A DNA stretch of 64,000 nucleotides from Undibacterium cyanobacteriorum (GTDB lineage Bacteria; Pseudomonadota; Gammaproteobacteria; Burkholderiales; Burkholderiaceae_D): the NCBI RefSeq assembly GCF_031326225.1, contig NZ_CP133720.1, forward strand, positions 124,001-188,000, in the 5' to 3' direction. The notes below the pieces were generated by a model. The model searched no databases. It saw only the letters and a list, made by a program, of their open reading frames with translations, and had not been told where the DNA came from. Positions 34,155 to 43,693 of the stretch are shown in pieces (the stretch's first letter is position 1; each line of letters opens with the position of its first letter). The position numbers and the translations under genes were made by a program.

Positions 34155-35780
34155 ATGAAACTACATCATTTCAGTTTGATTGCAAAAGTCCTTGGCTGTC
34201 TCGCTCGTGTTCGTCGAAACATAGGGTTGGCGGCATTGATCACACCGGTGGTGGCCGTGAGCATCGCTGGTTTGCCGTCTGTGAGCGCGGCGCAGACCTC
34301 GCCCGCGATTCAAGTCGCGCGCGGCCCCTATGCCGTTGGCTTTCGCGTGGTGGCGCAGTTAGATTATGGTCGCGTTTTTCATCCGGCTTTTGATCCTGTG
34401 ACTGGAGCCGCATATCAAGGTGAACGCGCACGGCCGCTGCAAACATTGATTTGGTACCCAGCACAAGTGTCACCGAGCGCTACAAGGGTTCAGTATCAAG
34501 ACTACGTACGGACCCGTTTTACGGAAGCCAATTTAGCAGCAACATCACAAGAAATCGCTGCCGCTTTTGCGAAGTATGAACAAAACCTGCAACGGCGCTT
34601 AGGTCCAGCGGCACAGAACTTGTTGCGCAGTGGCACCGGAGCACAGTTCAATGCAAGCGCGGTGGCGGGGCGTTTTCCGGTCGTGATTTATGCTGCTGGT
34701 GCTGGCGGTAGTGCAGACGAAAATGCTGAGTTATTTGAATACCTGGCTAGCCATGGCATGGTTGTTATCTCGAGCACGAGTTTGGCCGAGAATGGCAAAG
34801 AGATTGGTGATGGAATGGAGGCTGCCGAGCCGCAAATCGCCGATGTGCGCTTTTTGCTTGGTTATGCACATAGCCTTGATTTTGTGGATGCCAAGAAGAT
34901 CGCGGTCATGGGATGGAGTTGGGGCGGCATGACCACCGTGTTTGCCGCGGCGCGGGATTCGCGCATCGGCGCCATCGTGAGTTTAGATGGCACGCGTGAG
35001 CCAGAGCTCACCAAACAAATCGATGTGCGACGTTTGACTGCACCGTGGCTGTATATTTCGCGCAGCCCGGATACGATTTCGCAAATCAATCGCAGCGGTA
35101 TCGATACAAGCTTTAGTTTATTGAATGCTGCCAAGTACACCGATGTGTACCAATTGATTTCTTACCCGATGCAACATCACGATTTCACGGCAATGCGCTT
35201 GCATGAGTCGAGCCCCGCTTCATATCGAGAATATCAGCGCGAAGAATTGGTCCAAGCTTACAGCGTGATGGCGCACTACATTCGTCAATTCCTCGCGGCA
35301 TCCTTATTGAAAGATCGCGCTGCGCAAGATTTTTTACAGAAGAATCCAAGTGAGAATGGCGCCGCACGGCATAGTATGCGCATGGATATCAGCCGCGCTC
35401 AAGCTCAGGTGGTAACACAGAGCAGCTTCGCTCAAGAGCTAGCGGAAGATGGTTTTGGTAAAGTCGCCGAACGTTATCAAGCCGCGCAAACACGTGATCC
35501 ACAATTTAGTTTGAGCGCGCCGCAATTGCAGACCTGGGCTTACACATTATTGGCGCAAAAGAAGTTCGATCAAGCCGTGGCGATTTTTTCCTTATGGACG
35601 CAACTCTACCCTAAAGATGCTAATGCCTTTGATAGCTTAGCGGAGGGCTATGAAGCGCAAGGGAAAACCAAATTGGCGATCGACCACTATCGTCGATCAT
35701 TGACATTAAACCCAGCCAATCGCAACGCGGAGAATCGCCTGAAGGCCTTGGGCGGATCTACCTCCGCGCCTATCAAGTAA
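34155..35780 (+). CDS. Exported alpha/beta hydrolase with C-terminal TPR repeats
   Basis: 541 residues from ATG 34155, giving a long signal peptide (to ...SVSAAQ); an upstream frame reaches 33924 but runs through the 15-bp repeats and has no better start. The hydrolase domain (about 55-350) resembles dienelactone hydrolase/PAF-acetylhydrolase-like secreted enzymes: VIYAAGAGGSADENAELFEYLASHG, the nucleophile elbow MGWSWGGMT and SLDGTREPEL, with a later QHHDFTAMR for the catalytic His. Residues about 440-530 form TPRs (AYTLLAQKKFDQAVAIF, DSLAEGYEAQGKTKLAIDHYRRSLTLNP). A hydrolase-TPR architecture suggests a peptide or ester substrate held by the TPR tail. Substrate unknown. Confidence 0.8.
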   Translation: MKLHHFSLIAKVLGCLARVRRNIGLAALITPVVAVSIAGLPSVSAAQTSPAIQVARGPYAVGFRVVAQLDYGRVFHPAFDPVTGAAYQGERARPLQTLIWYPAQVSPSATRVQYQDYVRTRFTEANLAATSQEIAAAFAKYEQNLQRRLGPAAQNLLRSGTGAQFNASAVAGRFPVVIYAAGAGGSADENAELFEYLASHGMVVISSTSLAENGKEIGDGMEAAEPQIADVRFLLGYAHSLDFVDAKKIAVMGWSWGGMTTVFAAARDSRIGAIVSLDGTREPELTKQIDVRRLTAPWLYISRSPDTISQINRSGIDTSFSLLNAAKYTDVYQLISYPMQHHDFTAMRLHESSPASYREYQREELVQAYSVMAHYIRQFLAASLLKDRAAQDFLQKNPSENGAARHSMRMDISRAQAQVVTQSSFAQELAEDGFGKVAERYQAAQTRDPQFSLSAPQLQTWAYTLLAQKKFDQAVAIFSLWTQLYPKDANAFDSLAEGYEAQGKTKLAIDHYRRSLTLNPANRNAENRLKALGGSTSAPIK

Positions 35781-35837
35781 GTATTTTGATGGACTTGCTG
35801 GGCTAATTGACTAAGCTAAGCAGCTGCAAACCTAGCC

Positions 35838-37238
35838 CTAGTCCAATTTCTGAGGTGGATGGATATAAGCCAAACGATGTCCGGGATTGATATCCTTGGT
35901 TTCCGTCATATGACTGACTGCGCCGAGATAATGGCGTGTTTGATCCCAGTTGTCCGCATTTTTATGCGAGTTGATCTCGGAACTAGCAATACGCTTGCTA
36001 GAGATCATTGCGGTTTTTTCAGATCTTGTCTTCACAAGGCTTTGCAGATAGTGCAAAGCCTGACTCGCTTGCTGGCGACGACGTTGCTCTTCTGCTTTGC
36101 GTTGTTGTCGCTGCTGGGTTCGAAGATCGACCTCGTGCAAAGAGGGTTGTGGGCCATCGTGCGCTTCTACCAACGTCATACTCAATGCATGAATTAAGGT
36201 CAGTGGATTGGCTTGACGTTGGTGTGGGTCCGGCGATAAGCCTTGTAAAAGCACTTGCCATTGTGCAGGTTGAAGAGCGCGCGGTTGTTTCAATGTGCTT
36301 TTCTGGTTTCCGTCTTGGAGGGGGACCCGACCTTCCAACAGAAAATATAACATCGATGCCATCGCGTACACATCAGCGGTCGGGTGATAAGTATGGTGTG
36401 GCACAGACGTTTCAGGTGCCCGGTATCCGATCGTGCCCGACTGAGGGGCGGCCATGCCACCATTGACCTGCATGCTTTCAAAGCGCGCCGCAATACCAAA
36501 ATCCAAAAGCTTGATGCTGCCGTTCTTGCATAAGAAAATATTCGAAGGTTTGAGGTCTCGATGAACCAAACCTTGTTTATTCCATGCATAGTGCAAGGCG
36601 TTGGCGACAGGGCGCAGAATTTTTAAAGCGTGCTTGAGGCTGAGGCCTTGGATACCGGGCCCTGCTTTGCTCAATTGTTGGCGTAGATAGCTTTCGATAT
36701 CTTGGCCTTCTAAATACTCCATCACAATGAAAACGCTACCGGTGGCTGGATCGCGTCCCCAGTCATACACCCTGACGATATTGTCGTGCGCTAATTTGCG
36801 GACCAGATTCGCTTCTTCTATCAATAGGCGGCGATGGGCTGCGCTGGCACACCATTCTGGGCTAATAATTTTAAGGGCGAGTGCTTCACTGTAGCCAAGT
36901 TCAGCTTCAGTGCTGAGATCATGGACTTGCCAGACTTGCCCCATGCCGCCCTGTCCTACTAATTTTTCGAGACGATATTCTTTGCCAATAGCCTGCACGT
37001 GTTGGCCTATCAAATAACCGAGATCGGTGGTGCTGCGTTGGATTTGCGGCGCGCTGTGGTCCGGTGTTGGGGACGAGTTGTCGCCGCCAGCGTCAGCACT
37101 GTCTTGCTGTTCGCTCTTCGAAAGAGCAAATACGCTGTCCAGTATCGTATTTTTACGCCGTGCGAATTCCTGTGCATTGAGGAGGCCTTCCTCATGCAGG
37201 GCACGTAATTCACGAATTTGTTGGATAGCGCTGGGCAT
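35838..37238 (-). CDS. SHOCT-domain serine/threonine protein kinase
   Basis: 466 residues, soluble. Residues 1-38 are a SHOCT-type short helical domain (IQQIRELRALHEEGLLNAQEFARRKNTIL). The Hanks-type kinase spans about 88-350 with the glycine loop GQGGMGQVW (95-103), K123, HRDLKPSN (226-233), DFG (246-248) and an APE-type RAPETSVPHHTYHPTADVYAMASMLY segment, so it should be active. The C-terminal ~110 residues are basic and Gln/Arg rich (QQRQQRKAEEQRRRQQ) with no membrane helix, unusual for PknB-like kinases. It is the last gene of a minus-strand run FHA - SPFH-like - kinase, implying phosphothreonine read-out by the FHA protein. Confidence 0.88.
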   Translation of the reverse strand: MPSAIQQIRELRALHEEGLLNAQEFARRKNTILDSVFALSKSEQQDSADAGGDNSSPTPDHSAPQIQRSTTDLGYLIGQHVQAIGKEYRLEKLVGQGGMGQVWQVHDLSTEAELGYSEALALKIISPEWCASAAHRRLLIEEANLVRKLAHDNIVRVYDWGRDPATGSVFIVMEYLEGQDIESYLRQQLSKAGPGIQGLSLKHALKILRPVANALHYAWNKQGLVHRDLKPSNIFLCKNGSIKLLDFGIAARFESMQVNGGMAAPQSGTIGYRAPETSVPHHTYHPTADVYAMASMLYFLLEGRVPLQDGNQKSTLKQPRALQPAQWQVLLQGLSPDPHQRQANPLTLIHALSMTLVEAHDGPQPSLHEVDLRTQQRQQRKAEEQRRRQQASQALHYLQSLVKTRSEKTAMISSKRIASSEINSHKNADNWDQTRHYLGAVSHMTETKDINPGHRLAYIHPPQKLD

Positions 37239-37306
37239 GTTGACACGTGCTTGACTTGTTTTTCACTTCTTTGTTCTTCAAACGACTATGTACCTCGCAC
37301 GCGAGG

Positions 37307-39379
37307 TCACTTGCGCTGAGGTTTATTCGCGTGATGAAACGCAGCATTCTGTGCCGCCTGCAAATCAATTTCATGGCGGCGTAGCTGTTCTGCTTCGCGT
37401 TGCGCTTTTTCTTCCTGCACTCGTTCATGTAGCATCCGCACGGTGTCTTCCCACGATAGCCCGTGCGTTTGTCGCTTGATTTCGGCAGCGGCTCTTGCAG
37501 CTGGCTCAGAGTGCGCGGCGTGCATCGCGAGTATTTGTTCTGGGCTCATGCTCGCGAGGGTTTGCATCTTGTTGAGTTCACTTAAGAGGCTGGCGTTGCC
37601 GACTTCGCTCACGGCGATTTTGCTGGCGTCGTCGAGTTTCGCGATGTGAGCGATGCGCTCCAGATCGCGTTGCTGCGTCTGTAGTGCAAATTCGGCTTCC
37701 AGCGCCAAAGTGCGTTGCAACTTGTCGTGCTGGATTTGGTTGTGGGTCTGCATTTTGTGCTGCTCAAGACGATCGATTTCTTGCTGCAACTGTGCCACTT
37801 TGAGCGCGTGTTCCTGAGCGGCCAGCGCATCTTCTCGTGCCAGTTTCTGGTGCCGCTGTTGGGCGACTTGTTCTTCCCATTCTTGCAACCGCTTAAATTC
37901 ACGTGCGCGCACTTCGGTCTCAAGGCTCAAACTTAATAAACGTGTTTGGTGTGCTTCTTCTTCGAGCGCCTGTTCGCGTAGTTGTTGTTTGCGTTGTTGA
38001 TCATGCAGCCATGCAGCTTGTTCTTCTTGCTGCAAGCCTTGTGCTTTGCGTTGATTGAGCTCGATCTCTTGCGTTAGACGTTGCTGTTGCAATTGATGTT
38101 CGATCTTCTGTTGCAAAAGCTGTGCAGCCTCTTTGCTGTGCATCTGCGCCAACTCGGACTCGGAGCGCATTTTGATGCGTGCCAAAGTACGAATATGTAG
38201 CCACTCATCATTCTCGTTTTGCTGTTGTTCTTTCTTGGCGCGCAATTGATGTTCGAGATTGGCAACCGTTTCCGCAGCGCCGCGTTCGATCGCTTGTTTG
38301 CGGGTGCTGGCTTCGGCGATGCGTGCATACAGCTCTAGTTCGCGCAACTGAATCGCGTGTAAACGTTCGGCTTCATCTTGCCGCAGTTTGGCGCGACTCA
38401 GTCGCTTCTTGGCGTTTTCGTGTTCGCCACGTAAGTACAGCCAAGAAAGATCTTGCCCCAATTGCTGGCGCATTTCTTCATGGCGATAACGCAGACGCAC
38501 CCGTTCTTCATCACGCTTGATTTGCTGCCACTCACTTTCGCTGTAGAGCGTATCAAGCGTTTTCCGATGTTCGACTTGGGCCCGTTTTTCGTCGATGATC
38601 AGGTACAAGCTCGCCAGTTTCTCACCCAAGTCTTCGCGTGCTTGGCTCAATTTGTGATGACTCAATTCTGTCACCGTGACTTGGTGTAACTGTAGCCCCA
38701 GTTGTTCGAGCTGGCTATGGAGAGTTTTACTGATCTCGTCTTGTAATTGAATTTGGAGCGTGCTGTGATCCTGCAGCTCGCGCAGACTGTGGGCGCTAAT
38801 CAGTTCAAGGCAAGCTTGGCGCGCACTACCGGTCAGCAGGCTTTGTAAGTCGGATTCACTGAGCCGACATTGTCCCGCCATGAAACGGCGCGCGAACTGA
38901 TTTCCTTTGGCAATCGATAGTTGCAGATCCAACTTCGCTTCAAGGGGCAAGAATTCTGCCGTATGCAATTCACCAAAATGCAGCGGGCATGTAAAAGTAT
39001 TGCTACGACTGATGAGGATGCCTGCCGGCGCGGTGCTATCAAATCCCAGTGGTTGAGTGGTGCGGCTCGCTTCATTGTGTTCTAAGCCCAACTCGAAGAT
39101 TTGTCCGTACTGAAAAATTTGTATGCGATAGGCAGCTGCGTCTTGTCCATGCAAACGCAAGAAGTTAGCGAGCTTGCTGACATGAAAACCGAGCGCAAGA
39201 AGTTTGCCCGGTAAGAGTGCATCTTGTTCGGTATCGAGATCTAATCCGCATTCGGTGCAGTAGCGCTCTTCCGTAGTTCTGTGCTGGTGGTCTGTAGCAG
39301 GCGCAGCACTCGAAGATTTGGAGAGATGGCAACCACAACGGGGGCAATCGAGATGGGGGCGTGTGAAAAGGCTCAACAT
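37307..39379 (-). CDS. Zinc-ribbon / SPFH-like / coiled-coil protein
   Basis: 690 residues. N-terminal zinc ribbon with CPRC at 12-15 and CTEC at 41-44. Residues about 55-260 have the pattern of an SPFH (band-7) domain ending in DEISKTLHSQLEQLGLQLHQVTVTEL, which is the typical close of that domain. From about 260 to 620 the chain is a long, charged, Gln/Glu/Arg-rich coiled coil. No transmembrane segment, so a cytosolic oligomer, perhaps ring- or filament-forming (inference). It sits between the FHA and kinase genes (gaps 164 and 68 bp) and is a natural candidate substrate or scaffold. Family not identified by name. Confidence 0.72.
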   Translation of the reverse strand: MLSLFTRPHLDCPRCGCHLSKSSSAAPATDHQHRTTEERYCTECGLDLDTEQDALLPGKLLALGFHVSKLANFLRLHGQDAAAYRIQIFQYGQIFELGLEHNEASRTTQPLGFDSTAPAGILISRSNTFTCPLHFGELHTAEFLPLEAKLDLQLSIAKGNQFARRFMAGQCRLSESDLQSLLTGSARQACLELISAHSLRELQDHSTLQIQLQDEISKTLHSQLEQLGLQLHQVTVTELSHHKLSQAREDLGEKLASLYLIIDEKRAQVEHRKTLDTLYSESEWQQIKRDEERVRLRYRHEEMRQQLGQDLSWLYLRGEHENAKKRLSRAKLRQDEAERLHAIQLRELELYARIAEASTRKQAIERGAAETVANLEHQLRAKKEQQQNENDEWLHIRTLARIKMRSESELAQMHSKEAAQLLQQKIEHQLQQQRLTQEIELNQRKAQGLQQEEQAAWLHDQQRKQQLREQALEEEAHQTRLLSLSLETEVRAREFKRLQEWEEQVAQQRHQKLAREDALAAQEHALKVAQLQQEIDRLEQHKMQTHNQIQHDKLQRTLALEAEFALQTQQRDLERIAHIAKLDDASKIAVSEVGNASLLSELNKMQTLASMSPEQILAMHAAHSEPAARAAAEIKRQTHGLSWEDTVRMLHERVQEEKAQREAEQLRRHEIDLQAAQNAAFHHANKPQRK

Positions 39380-39543
39380 ACAAAACTCCGGCGCGGAAAG
39401 GGGCTGGCAAAAGCAGCTTGCAAAGCTAGCTACAAAAAACAGCGAGCAATGCTGAAAATAGTAGCAGTCATGGGCTGGAGCAAAAGACGCAAACAGGCAG
39501 GTGAAAGCGGGCTATATCCGCATTTGTAGCGTTTCGATAAGAC

Positions 39544-41037
39544 TTATTTTGCTGCGCTGAGCGAGGAAGACGCCGGGGGTATTGGCTCTACCTGCCATTC
39601 GGATGACGGACTAGTGAGCCAGTGCTGTTTAGGTGGCAGGGTGTTGACGAAATGGGCGTGGCTTGGTGTGGCATACAGTTGTTGGCACAGTTGGCCGATT
39701 TGCAATAAGGTGCTGGGACTTAAGCTGGGAGCATGCACCAGACATAAATGTTCGAAAGCGCCATGCTCGTTTTGGCGACGCAGCAAGCATGCTTGTTTGT
39801 GGTGCAAGGTCGTATCGAGAGTGGTGTTCAGGCTATCGAACAAGGCCACGACTTGCCATTCAAGTTGCCCCGGAAAACTCGCGCAAAAATCAAGGCGATC
39901 GCCTACTCCTAAGACGTGGGGCTGAGCTTTCACCAGTCTTTGTCCTTGTACGCTAACGCCAAAACGCGAGTGATCACGAATGAAAAACTGCTCTTGTTGA
40001 CACAGTATTTCCGCATGGACTGCGCTAATGCGCGGATGTTCGAGCACAATGTCTTGTATCTGTTTTTCTAATGTTGGAGTCGAGGTCGGATCGCTACTAC
40101 TAGTTCGACCGAAGCGCCATTGTTCAGCGGCGATGACGCTGAGGTGATGATGACGAATACGATGATGGTAGTCGACACGACATGCCAGTTTCTCCACCGC
40201 CAATTTTTTCTCTGAATGCATCTCGAGAGGCCCACGGGGCGCGGCTCTTTCGTGAGTGCTTGCATGACTGAGGTTGCTTGCGCGCGATGGTGTTACTTCC
40301 ACTTCCGCTGGGCCGTCAGCTTGATTTTGTGTGGCAACTTTAACTTGGACGGCGACTTCCACGAGCGCTTCATCCCACGCTAAATAACCGGGACTACTTT
40401 CTTGGATACCGTTACTGCGATCGGTCTCGATGTGGACTTGCGCCAGCGCACCATCGCGCGCAACGACATCCAATTGCGTCTGTGCGCTCGCGGTGGCGCC
40501 ATGTTGAACGCGAGCAATGGCGCCATCTTCAGCGATCACGCGTACATTTTTCTGGCTATGTAAAAAGACTTGGTGAATCTCACTTAAGCTGGCATTGCTA
40601 CGGGGTAGGAACAAAATACTATGGCTGAGCCAGCGTTGTCGGCAACTTAAATTGGAGTCATGCTGAGCATCGAACGCATGGGCTCTGAGTTCAAGTTCTA
40701 ATGGATATTGTCCATGTTCCTTGTCACGTGATGAGAAACTCAGGAGCACGGATTGCCATTCTCGATTCAAGGCCCGAATAAAGCGATATTGACTAACTTT
40801 GAGTGGCAGCAGGTCACAACGCACGCGCAACTCTAATTCCTCGTAGTGGTGCGCAAAGTGAATCGGCAATGACAAACGCACGACTTGCCGCCCACCCACG
40901 GCGCGTGGATCATAAGCACTCAAGCGTATTTTGAAGTCCTGTGGTGCGTTGAGGCGTGGCGTAGCAAGACCGGCGTCGCTTGGAAAAGTGCGATGTGGAT
41001 CTAAGGCGATGGAGGACGTGGGTTGCTCGTATTTCAT
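39544..41037 (-). CDS. FHA-domain protein
   Basis: 497 residues. The FHA domain at about 300-400 shows the phosphothreonine-binding residues: R311 in RFGRTSS, S338-x2-H341 in PRISAVHAEI, and SRFGVSVQGQRL in place of the usual S-x-NGT-x-VNG. The N-terminal ~170 residues are beta-rich (QVVRLSLPIHFAHHYEELELRVR) and unlike domains I can name. A Pro/Ala/Glu linker follows. A long insertion (SSSDPTSTPTLEKQIQDIVLEHP) sits inside the FHA between the Gly-Arg and the Ser-His strands. First gene of the run with the SPFH-like protein and the kinase, so likely a phospho-reader in one pathway. Confidence 0.82.
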   Translation of the reverse strand: MKYEQPTSSIALDPHRTFPSDAGLATPRLNAPQDFKIRLSAYDPRAVGGRQVVRLSLPIHFAHHYEELELRVRCDLLPLKVSQYRFIRALNREWQSVLLSFSSRDKEHGQYPLELELRAHAFDAQHDSNLSCRQRWLSHSILFLPRSNASLSEIHQVFLHSQKNVRVIAEDGAIARVQHGATASAQTQLDVVARDGALAQVHIETDRSNGIQESSPGYLAWDEALVEVAVQVKVATQNQADGPAEVEVTPSRASNLSHASTHERAAPRGPLEMHSEKKLAVEKLACRVDYHHRIRHHHLSVIAAEQWRFGRTSSSDPTSTPTLEKQIQDIVLEHPRISAVHAEILCQQEQFFIRDHSRFGVSVQGQRLVKAQPHVLGVGDRLDFCASFPGQLEWQVVALFDSLNTTLDTTLHHKQACLLRRQNEHGAFEHLCLVHAPSLSPSTLLQIGQLCQQLYATPSHAHFVNTLPPKQHWLTSPSSEWQVEPIPPASSSLSAAK

Positions 41038-41345
41038 AATGCCAAACGGAAAGTCTGAGTGTGTAATGTAGACGAGTTCGCGGCAAACGAAGGCGCAAAT
41101 AGACCAAGGTTTTGCCCTTAGTTTGCGCGAACACGGGATGCGGCATTTGACCCAGAAACCAGCATACAGTAAGCTTGCAGGCTTCTTTTTGTGGGCCCGT
41201 TATTGAGCGCTCGTCATTGAGCTTTGGCCATTGGGTGGGCGCTTGTTATGCAAGGAACACAAAACATGTGCAAACGCGATGCGCCGACGGAGCATGTCGT
41301 TTTGCCTACATTCTTGGATTTCCATCGTCATCAAGTGTTCCCATC
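41038..41345. other. Divergent intergenic region FHA / aspartate kinase
   Basis: 308 bp. It must hold promoters for the FHA operon and for aspartate kinase. The aspartate-kinase frame extends 57 codons back into it (to 41175), but that stretch does not resemble known aspartate kinase N-termini. No consensus promoter defended. Confidence 0.4.
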
Positions 41346-42749
41346 ATGAAAAAAATTGTAGTGAAGTTTGGCGGTTCGAATTTGCGCCGTCCTGAGGATA
41401 TCGATCGTATCGTCAATGTGGTGCAAACCTATCAACGTCCCTTGGTCTTGGTGGTGTCGGCGTTTTATGGCATTACGAATGAATTGATCGCTTGCGTGCA
41501 AGCCGCAAAAGAAGGCGCTGGTACCAAGGCCGCTTTGGCGGATAGCCGCAACTACACGCAAACCCTGCGCGCTCTGAAAAAGACGATTTTAGAAGCCAAT
41601 CTGCATGACGCCGAACATCGTGCGCGTACTGAAAAAGCCTTGGGTGAGCGACTTGATCAACTCGAACGCTATTTGACCGGTATCCATTGCATTGGCGATG
41701 TACCGACTTTCGTGAATGATGCGATCTTGAGTTATGGTGAGCGCCTATCGAGCTTGTTATTGGCGGAAGTCTTGCAGAGCCGTGGTATTGCCGCCCGTGA
41801 AGCACTGCCGGAAGACATCGGCCTGATTACCGATGGTGTCTTCGGTAACTCCGCCTGTGATTTCGCGGCCAGCGCTGCTTCCGTGGCCCAGGCTTTGGAA
41901 GGCAATGAAGTGATCGTCGTTCCCGGTTTTTATGGTGTCGATCGGGAAGGCAAAGCGACCTTGTTTGGTCGCGGTGGTTCAGATTACTCAGCGGCATCGA
42001 TCGCCTGCTGCATCGGAGCGGAGTCCCTCGATGTATGGAAAGATGTCGATGGCTTCTTAAGTGCCGATCCCGGCACGGTCACAGCACCGCGTTCGATCTC
42101 GCAATTAAATTATTTGGAAGCCGCCGAACTGTCCTATTTTGGCGCCAAGATTTTGCATCCACGTACGGTCGAGCCTTTGTTCGATCAAGATATTCCGATT
42201 CGCATTTTAAATATCACGCGTCCAGAGCGTGGCTTGCAACCCTACACCATCATTAATGCTCAGCGTAAGGTAACCAAAGACGTGGTGAAAAGTGTGACTT
42301 CGACCGAGGACGTCGCCATCCTCAAATTACACGGTCCAGGCGTTGGTTTTAAACCTGGCATTTTGGCGCAAGTGACCAATACCTTGGATCAAAATGGCAT
42401 CAACATCAAGAGCGTGTTGACGGCACAAACCGCAATCAACATTTTGTTAGCGCGTGATCATCTTGACGCAGCCTATGCGGCCTTGAAAGAACATCATTTG
42501 GCGGGTGTGGTGGATGTGAGCCGTAACGATGAAGTGGCGATTGTGGCGGTGGTCGGCGATGGCGTACTGGAAGCCTCGGATGTTGGTAGCGCGATTGCTA
42601 GTCGAGCCTTGTCAGCCGCGATTGCGAGTGGTGTGCGAGTCACTTTGGCGGCAGCGGGCGCGAGTGAAGTCGCTGCCTATATGCTGGTACATCAAGAAGA
42701 TAGAAAGAAAGCTTTGCAAGCGGTGCATGCGGAGTTCTTCGGTAGCTAG
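41346..42749 (+). CDS. lysC: Aspartate kinase
   Basis: Catalyses the first step from aspartate to lysine, threonine and methionine. 467 residues from ATG 41346, whose product starts MKKIVVKFGGSNLRRPED, matching the kinase opening exactly; the longer frame would add an unrelated N-terminus. Further signatures: DAILSYGERLSS, VVPGFYGVDREGKATLFGRGGSDYSA and DGFLSADPGTV. Residues about 310-467 are a pair of ACT domains (GFKPGILAQVTNTLDQNGINIKSV), the site of feedback by lysine and/or threonine. It is closer to the longer single-chain type (LysC-III/ThrA-like) than to the short alpha/beta type. A hairpin terminator follows. Confidence 0.92.
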   Translation: MKKIVVKFGGSNLRRPEDIDRIVNVVQTYQRPLVLVVSAFYGITNELIACVQAAKEGAGTKAALADSRNYTQTLRALKKTILEANLHDAEHRARTEKALGERLDQLERYLTGIHCIGDVPTFVNDAILSYGERLSSLLLAEVLQSRGIAAREALPEDIGLITDGVFGNSACDFAASAASVAQALEGNEVIVVPGFYGVDREGKATLFGRGGSDYSAASIACCIGAESLDVWKDVDGFLSADPGTVTAPRSISQLNYLEAAELSYFGAKILHPRTVEPLFDQDIPIRILNITRPERGLQPYTIINAQRKVTKDVVKSVTSTEDVAILKLHGPGVGFKPGILAQVTNTLDQNGINIKSVLTAQTAINILLARDHLDAAYAALKEHHLAGVVDVSRNDEVAIVAVVGDGVLEASDVGSAIASRALSAAIASGVRVTLAAAGASEVAAYMLVHQEDRKKALQAVHAEFFGS

Positions 42750-42810
42750 TCATTACAAACCGATTGCAAACTTTGGACTTGTCCATCCTTACTTTGATTT
42801 TCAAACAAGC

Positions 42811-42837
42811 TTGTGCCAGTTTATTGAGCTGGCACAA
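42811..42837 (+). terminator. Probable terminator after lysC
   Basis: Perfect 9-bp stem TTGTGCCAG/CTGGCACAA, 9-base loop. The T-run after it is interrupted (ACTTTCTTT). Confidence 0.6.
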
Positions 42838-42948
42838 ACTTTCTTTGACTAGTCTTTTGCTGCGGTAGGCAGCCTAACAGTCGCGGTCTATGATCTTTTC
42901 TTTACCTTGGTTTTGAACGCAGTTTAAGACTTTGTTTTGGAGAAGATC

Positions 42949-43128
42949 ATGCAAAGCACAGAAAAAGATAATGGCGATTGGCTATCAGCCCAACAAGCGG
43001 TGCGTCCTGATGGCACCGAAGTTACTAATCTACCTTTGATCAATAAAAAGTTGCCGCCTTTGGTCAAACCGACCGAAGACTATGCACCTGAAACGGCTAC
43101 GGCTGGTGTCTCGAGCGAGCCGCGTTAG
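42949..43128 (+). CDS. Small hydrophilic protein of unknown function
   Basis: 59 residues, Pro/Thr/Glu rich, probably disordered (LINKKLPPLVKPTEDYAPET). The ATG at 42949 has GGAG at 8 bases upstream, which is why it is preferred to TTG 42937. Coding is supported by the ribosome site and clean start and stop only. No family recognised. Confidence 0.5.
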   Translation: MQSTEKDNGDWLSAQQAVRPDGTEVTNLPLINKKLPPLVKPTEDYAPETATAGVSSEPR

Positions 43129-43198
43129 ACTCTTTCACGCTGAGACCATTCGACCATTGGGTCGTCAAGTCATCCGCTCATCCAAGCATGACGTGGCA

Positions 43199-43693
43199 CT
43201 ACAGTGCCAAGGCGAAGTGGTGTGACGACAAGACAAAACCCTTGTTGAGATACAGTCGATGCGCTGCTTGGCGAGCATAACCGCTATCAAGATGTACGGC
43301 CTGGCAGCATAGTTCGCGCGCAATGTGGACCACGTGATCCAGTAGCAGGCTGGCGTGCCCCAGTCCGCGCGCCGTCTCTACCGTACTGAGATCATCGATA
43401 TAAATAATCTTTCCCCACGCGAGAAACTCGCCATAGCGAAAACCGATGATGCTCGGGATTTGCTGCTCCCCCAAGTCATTGTGCATGCTTACACCAAACA
43501 GGCGATAGCCTTGTGCGCGCTGTCTTGGTATTTGGTCTAAAGCGCTCTCTAGATCGAGGTGGGGACGTAATGCTTGGATGGCGGGGAAGCAGAGGCGAAT
43601 CTGTTCGTCGTTGAGGATTTCGATGATGTCTGAGTTCATTGCGGGCATGAGGCTTGATCGTGGAGATGATTTCCCTTGGCGGGAATAGTTCAC
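43199..43693 (-). CDS. GNAT family N-acetyltransferase
   Basis: 164 residues. The acetyl-CoA region IIYIDDLSTVETARGLGHASLLLDHVVHIA contains the R/Q-G-x-G-type loop (ARGLGH). Preceding strands (SIIGFRYGEFLAWG) and the closing LYLNKGFVLSSHHFAL fit the fold. The start is GTG 43693 directly overlapping the stop of the upstream gene by one base, which suggests coupled translation; ATG at 43639 (MNSDIIEILND) is an alternative start that matches where GNAT homology begins. The substrate is unknown. Last gene of the VOC-DUF3828-GNAT run. Confidence 0.82.
   Translation of the reverse strand: MNYSRQGKSSPRSSLMPAMNSDIIEILNDEQIRLCFPAIQALRPHLDLESALDQIPRQRAQGYRLFGVSMHNDLGEQQIPSIIGFRYGEFLAWGKIIYIDDLSTVETARGLGHASLLLDHVVHIARELCCQAVHLDSGYARQAAHRLYLNKGFVLSSHHFALAL

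Noticed and set aside
35838..41037. Type VI secretion or TerY-P phosphorylation module
   Set aside because: FHA and kinase fit either, but no sheath, baseplate, vWA or PP2C gene is present in the neighbourhood.
41175..41345. 57-codon upstream extension of aspartate kinase
   Set aside because: Aspartate kinases begin at the K-FGGS strand. The extension has no resemblance to them.
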